Assembly (NCBI RefSeq): GCF_001427985.1
Contig: NZ_LMSA01000002.1
Span: 908,544-972,543 of the forward strand
Source of the DNA: Knoellia sp. Soil729
GTDB lineage: Bacteria; Actinomycetota; Actinomycetes; Actinomycetales; Dermatophilaceae
Direction: 5' to 3'
DNA: 64,000 nt
Shown here: positions 1 through 8,687 of the stretch, piece after piece
Numbering within the stretch: the stretch's first letter is position 1
Layout of the letters: each line of letters starts with the position of its first letter
Translations under genes and position numbers: made by a program
The notes under the pieces: model-generated
Told to the model about the DNA's origin: nothing
Databases searched by the model: none
The model's input: the letters and a program-made list of their open reading frames with translations, nothing else

Positions 1-666
1 GACCTCGTCGATGGGCGCGTCCTGGACGACCTCGACGCCGAGGGAGGCCAGTCGCGCGCGGAGCGCAGCCATCAGGGCACCCGGGTCGACGAAGCGTTCG
101 TTCGGGAAGTGGATGCCGCCCCGGACCGCCTCGGAGAGCAGCGGCTCCTGGTCCCGCACCGCGTCCCCGACGAGAACACGCGACGCCACGCCGTGCGCAC
201 CCACCAGCTCCAGATCCTCGGCGTAGTGCTCGAGACGGGACTCGTCGAGGAAGGCCAGCAGCAGCCCGGTGTGGTGCATCTCGAAGTCGAGCCCGTCGGA
301 GTGGTACTCGTCGAGCATTTCCATGCTCCCGGCCGCCAACCGGAGGTGCGCCTCGAAACCTCGGCGGTAGTCGCGCGCGTTCGAGTGCCGCGCCATGCCG
401 AGCAGGAACCGGACGAACTCGGGGCGCACGGACGGCCGGATCGAGAGCGGACTGTCCCGACGGAGCATCCACCTGAGCGTCGACAGCACCATGCCGGGCG
501 CTGGCACCGGCCCCGAGACGGACGGCACCACCCAGCCGGCATTGACGTCGGAGGCGCCCTGACCCGGCGTCCGCGCATCCACCACGCACACCGAGCGACC
601 CTCGCGAGCGAGGCGGTACGCAGTGGTCAGGCCGATGATGCCGCCACCGATCACGATTGTGCTCAC
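1..666 (-). CDS. FAD-dependent D-amino acid dehydrogenase/oxidase-like protein, partial
   Basis: 222 codons are visible from a GTG at 666 to the left edge, so the C-terminal half is missing. The N-terminus VSTIVIGGGIIGLTTAY is the FAD-binding GxGxxG loop of the DAO/DadA superfamily. The following QGASDVNAGWVVPS resembles the flavin-contacting segment of D-amino acid dehydrogenases. Family members oxidatively deaminate D-amino acids or related amines. It lies 108 bases downstream of the methyltransferase that ends at 775 on the same strand, so it may be read from that operon or from its own promoter in 667-774. Substrate is unknown. Sarcosine or glycine oxidase-like activity is an alternative. 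Confidence 0.8.
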   Translation of the reverse strand, partial: MSTIVIGGGIIGLTTAYRLAREGRSVCVVDARTPGQGASDVNAGWVVPSVSGPVPAPGMVLSTLRWMLRRDSPLSIRPSVRPEFVRFLLGMARHSNARDYRRGFEAHLRLAAGSMEMLDEYHSDGLDFEMHHTGLLLAFLDESRLEHYAEDLELVGAHGVASRVLVGDAVRDQEPLLSEAVRGGIHFPNERFVDPGALMAALRARLASLGVEVVQDAPIDEV

Positions 667-774
667 GCCTCACCCTTTCAAACACCCGGTATGCCGCGTC
701 GCCCCGTCCCGAGGACCTCGCGCGAGTCCGCGGTCTCCGGTTCGGGGTGCCCACGGGAACCACGCTCCAGCGTC

Positions 775-1557
775 TCAGGGCACCACCCGCTCGGCGACCC
801 CCGCGAACTTGCGGACCCGGCCCGAGCCCAACCAGTGGGCCCACAGTCGGTGACTTGAGATCAGTCCCGCAACCACGTCCTCCTCACCAGCGGCCCTGAC
901 CTCCGCTTCCACCCCGATATACGCCCCAACCAATGCATCCACCGTCCTGCGATGCGTGGCGCTCCGGTCCGAAAGCCAACGCAACCGCAGGCCGAGGCTG
1001 GCCAGGTCGGACTGGAGGTCGGAGAAGGTGGTGAGCCACACAGTGTCCGCGTCCGGCATCGCAGCGCGCTCCGCGGCGCTGAGGGGCCGACCCGCCTCGA
1101 CCGTGAACACGAACCGACCGCCGAGCGACAGCGCCGCAGCGACCTCGGCCAACAACCCACGCTTGTCCCGGAACGCCAGCAGGGTCTCGAGGAGCATCAC
1201 GACGTCGAAGTTCCCAGGCGGCAATGGTGGCACCGTGGCCACGTCGAAGCGCGCCTCCACACCCTGATCCGCAGCACGCAGTCGAGCCCCAGCGACGGCG
1301 TCAGGATCAGCGTCGACTCCCAAGTAGTCGCAACCGAGCTGGCGCGCAACGAGGAGCCCCGGTCCACCCACACCACAACACAGGTCGAGCACCCTCACGC
1401 CGTCGCGGACCCCGGCGCGCTCGGCGAGCCAGAGGATCTCCGTGGCGCTGACGAAGCTCTCCTGACCGACGAACTCCCCCGGTGGGAAGGCCGACTTCCG
1501 CGCCTGCCAGAGGAGCCGGTCGACGAGCGGCCACGTGGCGACCTCGGTGACGCTCAC
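775..1557 (-). CDS. SAM-dependent class I methyltransferase
   Basis: 260 aa. Motif I VLDLCCGVGGPG (residues 57-68) and the acidic ribose-binding motif GVDADPD (80-86) identify a Rossmann-fold SAM methyltransferase of the methyltransferase-11/25 type. Its ATG overlaps the stop of the CDP-alcohol transferase/sulfatase gene by 4 bases (ATGA, 1554-1557), so it is probably translationally coupled and is the last gene of the nine-gene operon that starts at 9679. Substrate cannot be read from sequence. By context it would methylate an intermediate or head group of the operon's product. The fold call is secure; the role is inference. Confidence 0.85.
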   Translation of the reverse strand: MSVTEVATWPLVDRLLWQARKSAFPPGEFVGQESFVSATEILWLAERAGVRDGVRVLDLCCGVGGPGLLVARQLGCDYLGVDADPDAVAGARLRAADQGVEARFDVATVPPLPPGNFDVVMLLETLLAFRDKRGLLAEVAAALSLGGRFVFTVEAGRPLSAAERAAMPDADTVWLTTFSDLQSDLASLGLRLRWLSDRSATHRRTVDALVGAYIGVEAEVRAAGEEDVVAGLISSHRLWAHWLGSGRVRKFAGVAERVVP

Positions 1558-3920
1558 GGCGCACCACTGCCAAAGGCGCCCAGGAAGCGGTCACGGAAGG
1601 CGCTCATCGGCCACACCGCAGACCCCTGCTCCGGTCGCAGCCCAGGGGCCCATCCCCACCCCGAGACCCGATCGATGACCTTGGGGTCGCGGCTGATGAC
1701 ACTGATCGGCACGTCCCTGTTGCCCCCGAACCCACTGACGATGGTCGCCGGCTGGTGGTCCCCCACGACGACGAGCACGAGGTCGTCGCTGGCCTGGTTC
1801 TCGACGAACGACAGCACGCTCGTGAGCGAGTACTCGATCGACGACCGGTATGCCGCCGGCACGTTGGCGCGGTCGCCCCACAGGGCGGCAGCGCTTACCG
1901 CCTTGCTCTCCACCTCCCGATAGATCGACCCGTCTCCGAGGACGCTCGGGTCGACCATCGTCGGCAACGGCGCCCACGGGCCATGGCTCGAGGTCAGCTC
2001 GATCTCCGCCATCACCGGCCGAGGCCTCCCCTGCCCCAGCTCCGCCTTCGCGAAGGCCGCCAGGGCGTACTGGTCCGGCATGGCCGAGAAGCCGAACCTC
2101 GGGCCGGCATACCCGAGAGAGGAGTCTCCATAGACCTCGTCGAAGCCATAGAAGTCGCGCCCCTCCGGCCAGCTCCCATGCGTCGACGGCAGCACCGCCA
2201 CGGTGCGCCAACCGGCGCGGGAGAACGCCGATGTGAGGGTCGTCCGATCAGCCGACAGGAGCCGGTCGTAGCGCGACTGGTCGCTCACGGGCAGTCCCGA
2301 CTGGAGCGTGGAGTGCGCGAGCCAGCTGCTGCCTCCGAACGTCGAGGACGTGAGGTAGCCACTTCTCGCGGTGAAGCCGAGAGCCGCCAGTCGATGCGTC
2401 CCATCGTCCAGAACGGTTCGCACAGAGGCGGATTCGGACCCTTCCAGGGCCACCCGTCCGTAGCTCTCGACAAAGACGAGGAGCACATCCTTGCCAGCCA
2501 GTGCCGACAGCTCCCCCGTCGCTGGCCTCCAGTAGCCGTCCACCGCCAGTGCGCCTTCGAAGCGTTCACGATCCTGGTATGCCGTCCGAGCGGCTTCCAT
2601 TTTGCGTGCGGCATACGGACCCAGACCGTTCAACGCGACCGGTGTCGCGGAGGCCAGGTGCGCGCCTGTCAGGGCGCAGACGACCCACACGCCGGCGAGG
2701 GCTGCGACAACCCGACGTCCTCGGCGACGACGGGACGTGAGGACGCCGACGAGCTGCCCCACCGCCCAGGGCGAGCCGATGAGGAGCCCGGCAACGAGAA
2801 GCACGACCGCCACCACGCTCCCCGCGGCGGCGAGCGGGCCGAACGAGTCGCGCACGAACGCCACCCCCGAAGGCACCAGGCTCCCGTCCGTGACGACGTT
2901 GAAGGGCCGGTCGAGCACCGTGAACGCCGCGAGGTCGAGGGTCTTGAGCAGCGCGACAACAGCAAGAACCGACCCGGCGAGCACCGCGAGGAGACGGTGC
3001 CAGCGGGGAGGGACGACGAGCCCCGCAGCCCCCACAACCACGACCTCGACCGGCAACCGCAGCGATCCGAGCAGTGTGAACCGGTCGGGCTGGTTCGGTG
3101 CCACGAGGGTGAACCACAACAGCGCCACCACCACCGTGGCCGTCAGCGCGGACCTCGCACCGCGCCACCGCGAAGAACCGGCACGAACGTCCCGCCCTCT
3201 CCACAACGACCACACATCACGACCGAAGGACTCGGCCAGGAGGGCGAGCGCCCCGAGAACCACAGCCACCGTCAGCGGTCGAGGCAGCACGTCCGCCACC
3301 GCGACGGTGAGGGCGATGCCCACCGACGCAGTCACGACCTTGCGCCAGTAGCGGAACTCGAGCGACCCCCTCATCCACGGCAGCACCCAGCCCGCCGCCC
3401 CGAACACGTAGCGCACCAGACCGGCGGCGAGGACCCACCACCCGACCACCGGCACGGCCGCGACGCTCAGCACGAGGATGAGGAAGGCGTCCACCTCGCC
3501 GTCGAAGCGACCACCGATGGCGGACACCGTGCCCGTGCGACGAGCGACCACGCCGTCGACCGCGTCGAGAGCCAGGGCCGGGACGGTCAGCATGACGAGG
3601 ACAACGGTGACGTGGTGCCCGAGCAGGGACTCGGTGGTCAGCCCGGCCACCGCGCACGCCAGAAGGCCACGACCCAGGGTGACCACGTCCGCCGGCCCCA
3701 GGGACTCCCGCTCGGCCCGAACCAGTGCTCGCACGAGGAGCGCGAGAAGCCCCAAGCCGCAGCCCAGGGCCACCGCCCAACCCCCGACACCGACTCCCAC
3801 CGTCGTCCCCAGGGCGGCCAGGACCGACACGAGGACGACGCCACCAGCCACAGCCGCCGCTCCCACCGGCGCCGCCGCAGCACCGGCTGTGTCCACCCGC
3901 TCGACGGTCGTGCGGCTCAC
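1554..3920 (-). CDS. CDP-alcohol phosphatidyltransferase fused to LTA-synthase-like sulfatase domain
   Basis: 788 aa from a GTG at 3920 preceded by GGAGG. A longer reading to 4028 would run deep into ribA and is not favoured. Residues 119-144 carry the full CDP-alcohol phosphotransferase signature: D119..D122-G-VV-AR, eight residues, then G136, D140 and D144. Hydrophobic segments follow (about 150-230 and 260-420). The C-terminal part (about 475-780) looks like an alkaline-phosphatase/LtaS-type domain: VFVES (metal-binding Glu about 485), a Ser/Thr-rich nucleophile region (522-538), TSSHGPW (643-649) and VVVGDHQ (717-723). The first half should join a CDP-activated lipid to an alcohol. The second may transfer or hydrolyse a phospho- or sulfo-head group outside the membrane. 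The two-domain architecture is unusual. Confidence 0.85.
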   Translation of the reverse strand: MSRTTVERVDTAGAAAAPVGAAAVAGGVVLVSVLAALGTTVGVGVGGWAVALGCGLGLLALLVRALVRAERESLGPADVVTLGRGLLACAVAGLTTESLLGHHVTVVLVMLTVPALALDAVDGVVARRTGTVSAIGGRFDGEVDAFLILVLSVAAVPVVGWWVLAAGLVRYVFGAAGWVLPWMRGSLEFRYWRKVVTASVGIALTVAVADVLPRPLTVAVVLGALALLAESFGRDVWSLWRGRDVRAGSSRWRGARSALTATVVVALLWFTLVAPNQPDRFTLLGSLRLPVEVVVVGAAGLVVPPRWHRLLAVLAGSVLAVVALLKTLDLAAFTVLDRPFNVVTDGSLVPSGVAFVRDSFGPLAAAGSVVAVVLLVAGLLIGSPWAVGQLVGVLTSRRRRGRRVVAALAGVWVVCALTGAHLASATPVALNGLGPYAARKMEAARTAYQDRERFEGALAVDGYWRPATGELSALAGKDVLLVFVESYGRVALEGSESASVRTVLDDGTHRLAALGFTARSGYLTSSTFGGSSWLAHSTLQSGLPVSDQSRYDRLLSADRTTLTSAFSRAGWRTVAVLPSTHGSWPEGRDFYGFDEVYGDSSLGYAGPRFGFSAMPDQYALAAFAKAELGQGRPRPVMAEIELTSSHGPWAPLPTMVDPSVLGDGSIYREVESKAVSAAALWGDRANVPAAYRSSIEYSLTSVLSFVENQASDDLVLVVVGDHQPATIVSGFGGNRDVPISVISRDPKVIDRVSGWGWAPGLRPEQGSAVWPMSAFRDRFLGAFGSGAP

Positions 3921-3937
3921 GACGCCTCCGCCCGCGC

Positions 3938-4591
3938 TCAGGCCTCGAGCCGGAGGTCGTCCAGCGGCTCGAACGTGTGGTCTCCACGAGTGGCCTTGGC
4001 CATGAGGTAGCGAGCGTTCGACGGACACCAGTACACGCCCGTGGCAACCCGTTCGGTGACCTCGACGCCCAGACGAGTGAGCTGCTCGGCCTTGTCCGGG
4101 TTGTTGCTGAGCAGCGCCACCGACGGCAGGCCCAGGGTGTGGATCATCTGGGCCGCCACGGTGTAGTCGCGGGCGTCAGCGCGAAAGCCCAGCGCGAGGT
4201 TCGCTTCGTAGGTGTCGAGCCCGAGGTCCTGCAGCGCGTAGGCGTCGAGCTTGGCGTACAACCCGATCCCTCGACCCTCCTGGCGCAGGTAGAGCAGGTA
4301 TCCACCGACCTCCGCGATCCGCTCGACCGCCTCACGCAGCTGAGCTCCGCAGTCGCAGCGCTCGCTGCCGAAGACGTCACCGGTGAGGCACTCGCTGTGC
4401 AACCGCACGAGCGGCGGCTCTCCACCCGGGGCACGCGTCGGCTCGTCGCCCAGGCCCAGAGCCAGGTGCTCTCGGCCGTCGACGAGGCCGTGGAACGTCA
4501 GGACCCTTGCCTGAGTGCTGTAGCCGTCGGCGAACCGCAGCGGCACGCTCACCTCGGAGCGCACCGACGCTGCCGGAAGCCTGGGCCTCAT
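3938..4591 (-). CDS. ribA: GTP cyclohydrolase II (RibA-type)
   Basis: 217 aa stand-alone GTP cyclohydrolase II, without the DHBP synthase domain of the fused RibBA usual in actinobacterial riboflavin operons. The zinc cysteines are present in SECLTGDVFGSERCDC (C68, C79, C81), as is RQEGRGIGL. D139 and R141 match the catalytic Asp/Arg of E. coli RibA. Y118 in AYALQ matches E. coli Tyr105, so full hydrolysis to the diaminopyrimidine is expected rather than arrest at a formyl intermediate. Start ATG overlaps the reductase stop (ATGA, 4588-4591). No other riboflavin genes are nearby, which suggests a dedicated paralogue feeding the surrounding pathway. Confidence 0.93.
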   Translation of the reverse strand: MRPRLPAASVRSEVSVPLRFADGYSTQARVLTFHGLVDGREHLALGLGDEPTRAPGGEPPLVRLHSECLTGDVFGSERCDCGAQLREAVERIAEVGGYLLYLRQEGRGIGLYAKLDAYALQDLGLDTYEANLALGFRADARDYTVAAQMIHTLGLPSVALLSNNPDKAEQLTRLGVEVTERVATGVYWCPSNARYLMAKATRGDHTFEPLDDLRLEA

Positions 4592-5301
4592 GCCACCACC
4601 TCCGCCGACTCGTCCTCTGCGAACCGGTCCGAGAGGGCGTAGCGCAGGAGGACGACGTCCTCAATCCTGCGAACCTCCATCAGCTGTGCGCGTCGGCCCC
4701 GGTTCCACGGGAACGGACCATCCCCGACGACCCGGTGTGCGCGAGAGTCCCCGACGAAGAACGGTGCGACGACGACGTGGAGCTCGTCGGCGAGCCCCAG
4801 GGTGAGGAACTGGGTGTGCACGTTCTGGCCTCCCTCGACGAGGAGCCGGCGCACACCCCTCGTCGCCAGGTCTTCGCTCACCGCGACCACCGACGGGTCG
4901 CTGCCCGCGTCGACGACCGTCGCCACTGCGCGCAGCCGATCCCGCGTTCCGGGGACGGACCCGGTGGCGCAGTAGACGAGCTTGTCGCAGTTCCCGGTGG
5001 TGAAGAAGGCGGCCGAGGGATCGAACGAGGTATGCCGTGTCACCGTGACCTTGAGCGGTGACGGTCCGCGCCCCTCGGCGACGCGCCGCGCCTGCCGGTG
5101 CTCGGAGCGTACGAGCAGCCGTGGGTTGTCGGCGCGCACCGTACCGGCACCGACGAGGATCGCGTCGGCCCTCGCCCGCACCTCGTCCACGCGGTCGAGG
5201 TCCGCGGCGTTGGACAGGACGAGTCGGTTGCCCGAGCTGTCGTCGAGGTAGCCGTCGAGCGACATCGCGCAGCTGAGCACCGTGTACGGCAGGTCAGTCA
5301 T
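4588..5301 (-). CDS. RibD C-terminal-type (Rib7-like) pyrimidine reductase
   Basis: 237 aa. Only the RibD_C/DHFR-like reductase domain is present, with no deaminase domain. It has TVLSCAMSLDGYL at the N-terminus, GAGTVRADNPRL (51-62) and VEGGQN (155-160), all typical of 5-amino-6-(5-phosphoribosylamino)uracil reductases. Stand-alone forms such as fungal Rib7 reduce the ribosyl side chain of the GTP cyclohydrolase II product using NADPH. Start ATG at 5301 follows GAGAGAGG and overlaps the upstream stop by 4 bases. The direct coupling to ribA suggests the pair makes a ribitylaminopyrimidine. Whether it really accepts that substrate is inference. Confidence 0.85.
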   Translation of the reverse strand: MTDLPYTVLSCAMSLDGYLDDSSGNRLVLSNAADLDRVDEVRARADAILVGAGTVRADNPRLLVRSEHRQARRVAEGRGPSPLKVTVTRHTSFDPSAAFFTTGNCDKLVYCATGSVPGTRDRLRAVATVVDAGSDPSVVAVSEDLATRGVRRLLVEGGQNVHTQFLTLGLADELHVVVAPFFVGDSRAHRVVGDGPFPWNRGRRAQLMEVRRIEDVVLLRYALSDRFAEDESAEVVA

Positions 5302-6356
5302 GCCACCACCTCTCTCCTTGCGTCTGCGCCAAAGGTGGCTGGAGCAGCCGCATCGGCAGACGCAAGGGAAACGGTTGGTGCGGTTGGTGCTGTGGGGACC
5401 GTCCGTGCGGGGCGTCGTGATCGAGCGACGAGGAGCAGGGCGGCACCGGGGAGGGTGCCGACGAGGACGATCACCCCGAAGGCCACGGCGACCGCGAGCC
5501 CCTGGCTCGCGGTGGACCCGCTGGCGGCGAAGGCCCACGCCGCGACTCCTTCGCGCGGACCCCAGCCGGCGAGGTTCAGCGGTATGCCGGCCGCCACCAG
5601 GACGAGCAGCGCGAGGGGCGCGACGTCCGCCAGCGGCATACGGACTCCGACAGCACGGGCGGCGAGGGTGAAAGTGACAACGTGGCCACCGACGACCACG
5701 AGCGAGGCGGCCGCGATCCTGAGGACGGCAGAGGGTGAGGACAGTCGTCGCGCGTCGTCGACCACAACTCGGCCGAAGGATGACCAGCGTGCGAGCGCCG
5801 TCACTCCCACTGCAACGAACGCTCCCCCCGCGACCACGAGTGGCAACGCGGTGAACGACCCACCAGCGGCCAAGGCGGTCAGCGTCACTCCAGCGAGGAC
5901 GACCTGGCCTGCTGTGCGTTCCCACGCGACCGCCCGCAGGGCCCGGCCGACGTCATCGACGAGGCGACCGTGGTGGACCGCGCGGTCCACGTCCCCAAGC
6001 ACTCCGGCGGGAAGGGTGACGTTGAGGAACTGGGCGCGGTAGCAGGCAGCGACCGCCGAGGGCATCGACAACGGGACCCCGAGCCGACCGGCGACCACGC
6101 GCCACCGCCAGGCGGCAACCACCGTCGTGACCGCAGCGAGCGCGGCACCCGCCACGAGGACGCCAACATCCAAGCCGTGCAGGGCAGTGCTGACACCCTG
6201 GGTGCCGAGGTGGAGGAGGAGGGCGAGGAGGACCACCGCCCCACCGACGGTCCGGGCCCACCTCCGCTGCGCTTGCGCGGTCATCGGCCTCCGATCGCGT
6301 GCTGGCGTTGCTCTGCTCCTTCCCTCTGACACGAGGGCCAGGGCCGCGGGGTTCAC
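5298..6356 (-). CDS. LPG synthase TM-type (UPF0104/AglD-like) integral membrane protein
   Basis: 352 aa with about eight hydrophobic segments (first at roughly residues 35-60) and an Ala/Val/Leu-rich core. It carries the WRWRVVAGRLG and RAQFLNVTLPAGVLGDV regions typical of the lysylphosphatidylglycerol synthase transmembrane family. These proteins act as lipid or lipid-linked sugar flippases or accessory proteins without an obvious catalytic motif. The start overlaps the methyltransferase stop (ATGA, 6353-6356). An internal ATG at 6284 is possible, but coupling favours 6356. The C-terminus is a Thr/Ala/Pro-rich tail. Its place between soluble biosynthetic genes and the CDP-alcohol transferase suggests the product becomes membrane-linked. 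Confidence 0.8.
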   Translation of the reverse strand: MNPAALALVSEGRSRATPARDRRPMTAQAQRRWARTVGGAVVLLALLLHLGTQGVSTALHGLDVGVLVAGAALAAVTTVVAAWRWRVVAGRLGVPLSMPSAVAACYRAQFLNVTLPAGVLGDVDRAVHHGRLVDDVGRALRAVAWERTAGQVVLAGVTLTALAAGGSFTALPLVVAGGAFVAVGVTALARWSSFGRVVVDDARRLSSPSAVLRIAAASLVVVGGHVVTFTLAARAVGVRMPLADVAPLALLVLVAAGIPLNLAGWGPREGVAAWAFAASGSTASQGLAVAVAFGVIVLVGTLPGAALLLVARSRRPARTVPTAPTAPTVSLASADAAAPATFGADARREVVA

Positions 6357-7228
6357 TTCCGGCTCCCGACGTTCGGTGCGGGCAGGGCCAGCAGGTCGAC
6401 GTGCTGCACCGTGACCACCAAGAGGCCAGCGGCGAGCTCGGCCCTACGCCGCTCGAGGTAGGCATCACCAGCCGCCGCCAGCTCCGGATGCTGCTCGGTG
6501 GCGGCTCCCACCCAGCCATGCAGCCACTCTGCAGTGAGCTCTGGGCTGTGGGCGCCCAGGTGCCACGGGGCCCGGTCCAGCTCGACCCGGAAGCCGGCGT
6601 CGGTGAACAGGCCCGCCGCGATGCCGGCCGCTTCCGGGCCGAGGAGCGTTCGGCCCCCGACCCTGCGTCGCTGGTGCTCGTTGAAGGCTGCCTCCAGCTC
6701 GACGTCCAGGGGTTCCGACGGGTGAAGCCGGACGCATCCGGTGACCGAGAGGGTGAGCAGCACGGGGCAGTCGGCTGCCACACAGGCCGCCACGAAGCGC
6801 TCCAGCTCGTCGGCGCAGAACATGTCGAGCAGCGCGGAGGCCGTGAGGATCGAGGCCCCCGCGAGATGGTCGGCTCGGAGCCGGGTGATGTCCGAGCGGC
6901 GCGTCTCGACCGTGACGCGGGCACCGTCCGCGGCTGAGTCAGGCGCGTCATCCGCAGCAGCTCTCAGCAGGCGCGGGTCCCGGTCGTGGAGGACCCAGTG
7001 CTGCGGTCCGGCCACCAACGGTGCCAGCCAGCGCCCCATCGACCCGCTGCCGCAACCGAGGTCGTGCACCACCATCGCGGCGTCGCCGACAGCGGTCCGC
7101 CTCTCAGGGAGCGCCTGCGTCAGCCGATGCACCAGGGCAGCCGATCGGGCAGCCGCATCCGCGGGCTCCCGCAGTCGCAGCCATCCTTGGCTGACGCCGG
7201 CGGACAGGTGCGACTCGACGGTGGTCAT
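6353..7228 (-). CDS. SAM-dependent methyltransferase
   Basis: 291 aa. Motif I HDLGCGSGSMG (55-65) and the acidic post-I segment VLHDRDPRLL identify a class I SAM methyltransferase. It is not closely similar to the methyltransferase at the operon end, so the pathway probably has two distinct methylation steps. The start overlaps the glycosyltransferase stop (ATGA, 7225-7228) and the stop overlaps the flippase-like gene. Substrate unknown. Confidence 0.83.
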   Translation of the reverse strand: MTTVESHLSAGVSQGWLRLREPADAAARSAALVHRLTQALPERRTAVGDAAMVVHDLGCGSGSMGRWLAPLVAGPQHWVLHDRDPRLLRAAADDAPDSAADGARVTVETRRSDITRLRADHLAGASILTASALLDMFCADELERFVAACVAADCPVLLTLSVTGCVRLHPSEPLDVELEAAFNEHQRRRVGGRTLLGPEAAGIAAGLFTDAGFRVELDRAPWHLGAHSPELTAEWLHGWVGAATEQHPELAAAGDAYLERRRAELAAGLLVVTVQHVDLLALPAPNVGSRK

Positions 7229-8292
7229 GCGGCCACCTGCCGGAGCACAGAGCCCAGCGCATCGGCTGTCGCCGACCAGTTCGCGAGGACCTCGCGGCGC
7301 TCTCGGGCTGCCTCGCGCAGGGCACCGCGCAGCGTTTCATCCGTGAGCCACCGGCGCAGTGCCCGGGCGAGTGCCTGCGAATCCGCCGCGGGGACGAGCA
7401 TTCCCGGCCGCTGACCGCTCGACGAGCTCCCCAGGGTCGACGGCACCCCGCCGACCTCGCTGGCGACCACGGGCACGCCTCGGGCCAGTGCCTCGGTGAC
7501 GACCATGCCGTAGGTCTCGGTTCTGGACGCGACGACGACAAGGTCGGACCCGGCATACCGCGCGTCGAGGTCGGCACCCACACGAGGACCGTCGAAGGTG
7601 ATCCGATCCCCCACGACCGAGCCCGCGGCGCGCGCCCGGACGCGGTCCGCATACCCCCTGTCGATGTCGAGGGAGCCCACGCACCGGCACGACCACTCCA
7701 GGTCGGTCATCTCGAGAAGGGCCTCGACGAGCACGTCCTGTCCCTTGGTCTCGGTCACCGCACCCACACACAGCAACCGGCCTCCCGCACCCACCACCGG
7801 CGCGAGGGCCGCGACGTCGACCCCCGGCTCCACCACACGCACTGACACCGGATCGAGGCCGTAGGCACTCATGAGCCAGTCGCGGGTCCAGCTGCTCGTC
7901 GCGACCACCCCCGCGACGGCATGGAGCACCGCGCCCTCGCGCCGCAGCATCTCCCCGCCCCCGCCAGCCTCCGTGCCGCAACCCAGCGGCAGGTGGACGA
8001 GGACGAGCAGCCGCAGACGGCGCGCCTGCGGCACCATGACCTCGGGCAGGGCACAGGCGAGGAGTCCGTCGACGACCACGACGCTCCCCTCGGGGATGGC
8101 GCCGAGGGCAGCCCCCAGCGCAGCCCTCGACCTCCCGTCCCATCCCGGCCACGGCCCGGCCACCTCGTGGCGGCCCACCGCCCATCCACGGGCTCCCAGG
8201 CCCGCGCACACCTTCTGGTCGTAGGTGTTGCCGCCGCTGGGCCGGCGCGGATCCCCCACCCCGGCCGGGACGATGACGTGCACGGTGCTCAC
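7225..8292 (-). CDS. GT4-family glycosyltransferase
   Basis: 355 aa GT-B fold protein. The C-terminal half has VRVVEPGVD (151-159), [20 protein letters not shown] (174-193) and the EX7E motif with E259 and E267 in [17 protein letters not shown], the retaining GT4 signature. An N-terminal GGNTYDQKV is also typical of GT4 acceptor domains. It would transfer a sugar from a nucleotide-sugar to the product made by the neighbouring enzymes. The start overlaps the PTPS-like stop (8289-8292) and the stop overlaps the methyltransferase start. Confidence 0.9.
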   Translation of the reverse strand: MSTVHVIVPAGVGDPRRPSGGNTYDQKVCAGLGARGWAVGRHEVAGPWPGWDGRSRAALGAALGAIPEGSVVVVDGLLACALPEVMVPQARRLRLLVLVHLPLGCGTEAGGGGEMLRREGAVLHAVAGVVATSSWTRDWLMSAYGLDPVSVRVVEPGVDVAALAPVVGAGGRLLCVGAVTETKGQDVLVEALLEMTDLEWSCRCVGSLDIDRGYADRVRARAAGSVVGDRITFDGPRVGADLDARYAGSDLVVVASRTETYGMVVTEALARGVPVVASEVGGVPSTLGSSSSGQRPGMLVPAADSQALARALRRWLTDETLRGALREAARERREVLANWSATADALGSVLRQVAA

Positions 8293-8687
8293 GGGGCACG
8301 CTCGTAGGACGCCCAGGCCACGTGCGACTCGCGGAGGGTGACGGCGATCGCCGACACGCGCCCCGCGGCGACACCGAGCTCACCCGACGTCAGCCGGTCG
8401 GCCATCCGGTCTGCGACGACCTGGGCCAGTCGCTCCGTCGTCGTGTTTACCCCGGAGAGGCTCGGGTCCTCATCGAGGTTGCGGTAGGACAGCCCGCCCA
8501 TGACAGCCCTGAGCGCCTGCGACGCCCGGCCGATGTCGACGACCAAGCCGTCGGCGTCGAGCTCCGCGACGCGGAACGTCACATCGACGACATACGTGGC
8601 GCCGTGCAGTCGCTGCGCGGGACCGAACACCTCACCGCGCAGGCTGTGCGCGACCATCATGGAGTCCCTCACAGTCACGCTGAACAT
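8289..8687 (-). CDS. 6-pyruvoyl-tetrahydropterin synthase/QueD-like protein with degenerate active site
   Basis: 132 aa, start ATG 8687 preceded by GGGAGGG and overlapping the dehydrogenase gene by 13 bases. The fold signature is clear: VAHSL with H14 as first zinc ligand, RLHGATY with H28 as second, a Glu-rich C-terminal helix region and [13 protein letters not shown] at the end. Normal PTPS/QueD proteins have C-x3-HGH. Here the catalytic Cys position is Ala24 and the third zinc His is Ala30 (HGA instead of HGH). The protein therefore may bind a pterin- or pyrimidine-like ligand without the standard chemistry, or use a different mechanism. The gene sits in the same operon as ribA and the RibD-like reductase. 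Confidence 0.8.
   Translation of the reverse strand: MFSVTVRDSMMVAHSLRGEVFGPAQRLHGATYVVDVTFRVAELDADGLVVDIGRASQALRAVMGGLSYRNLDEDPSLSGVNTTTERLAQVVADRMADRLTSGELGVAAGRVSAIAVTLRESHVAWASYERAP

Noticed and set aside
1755-4010. Long rightward ORF of about 751 codons opposite the CDP-alcohol transferase gene
   Set aside because: Composition is Arg/His/Pro-rich, there is no motif, and the opposite strand encodes a coherent protein. Shadow ORF.
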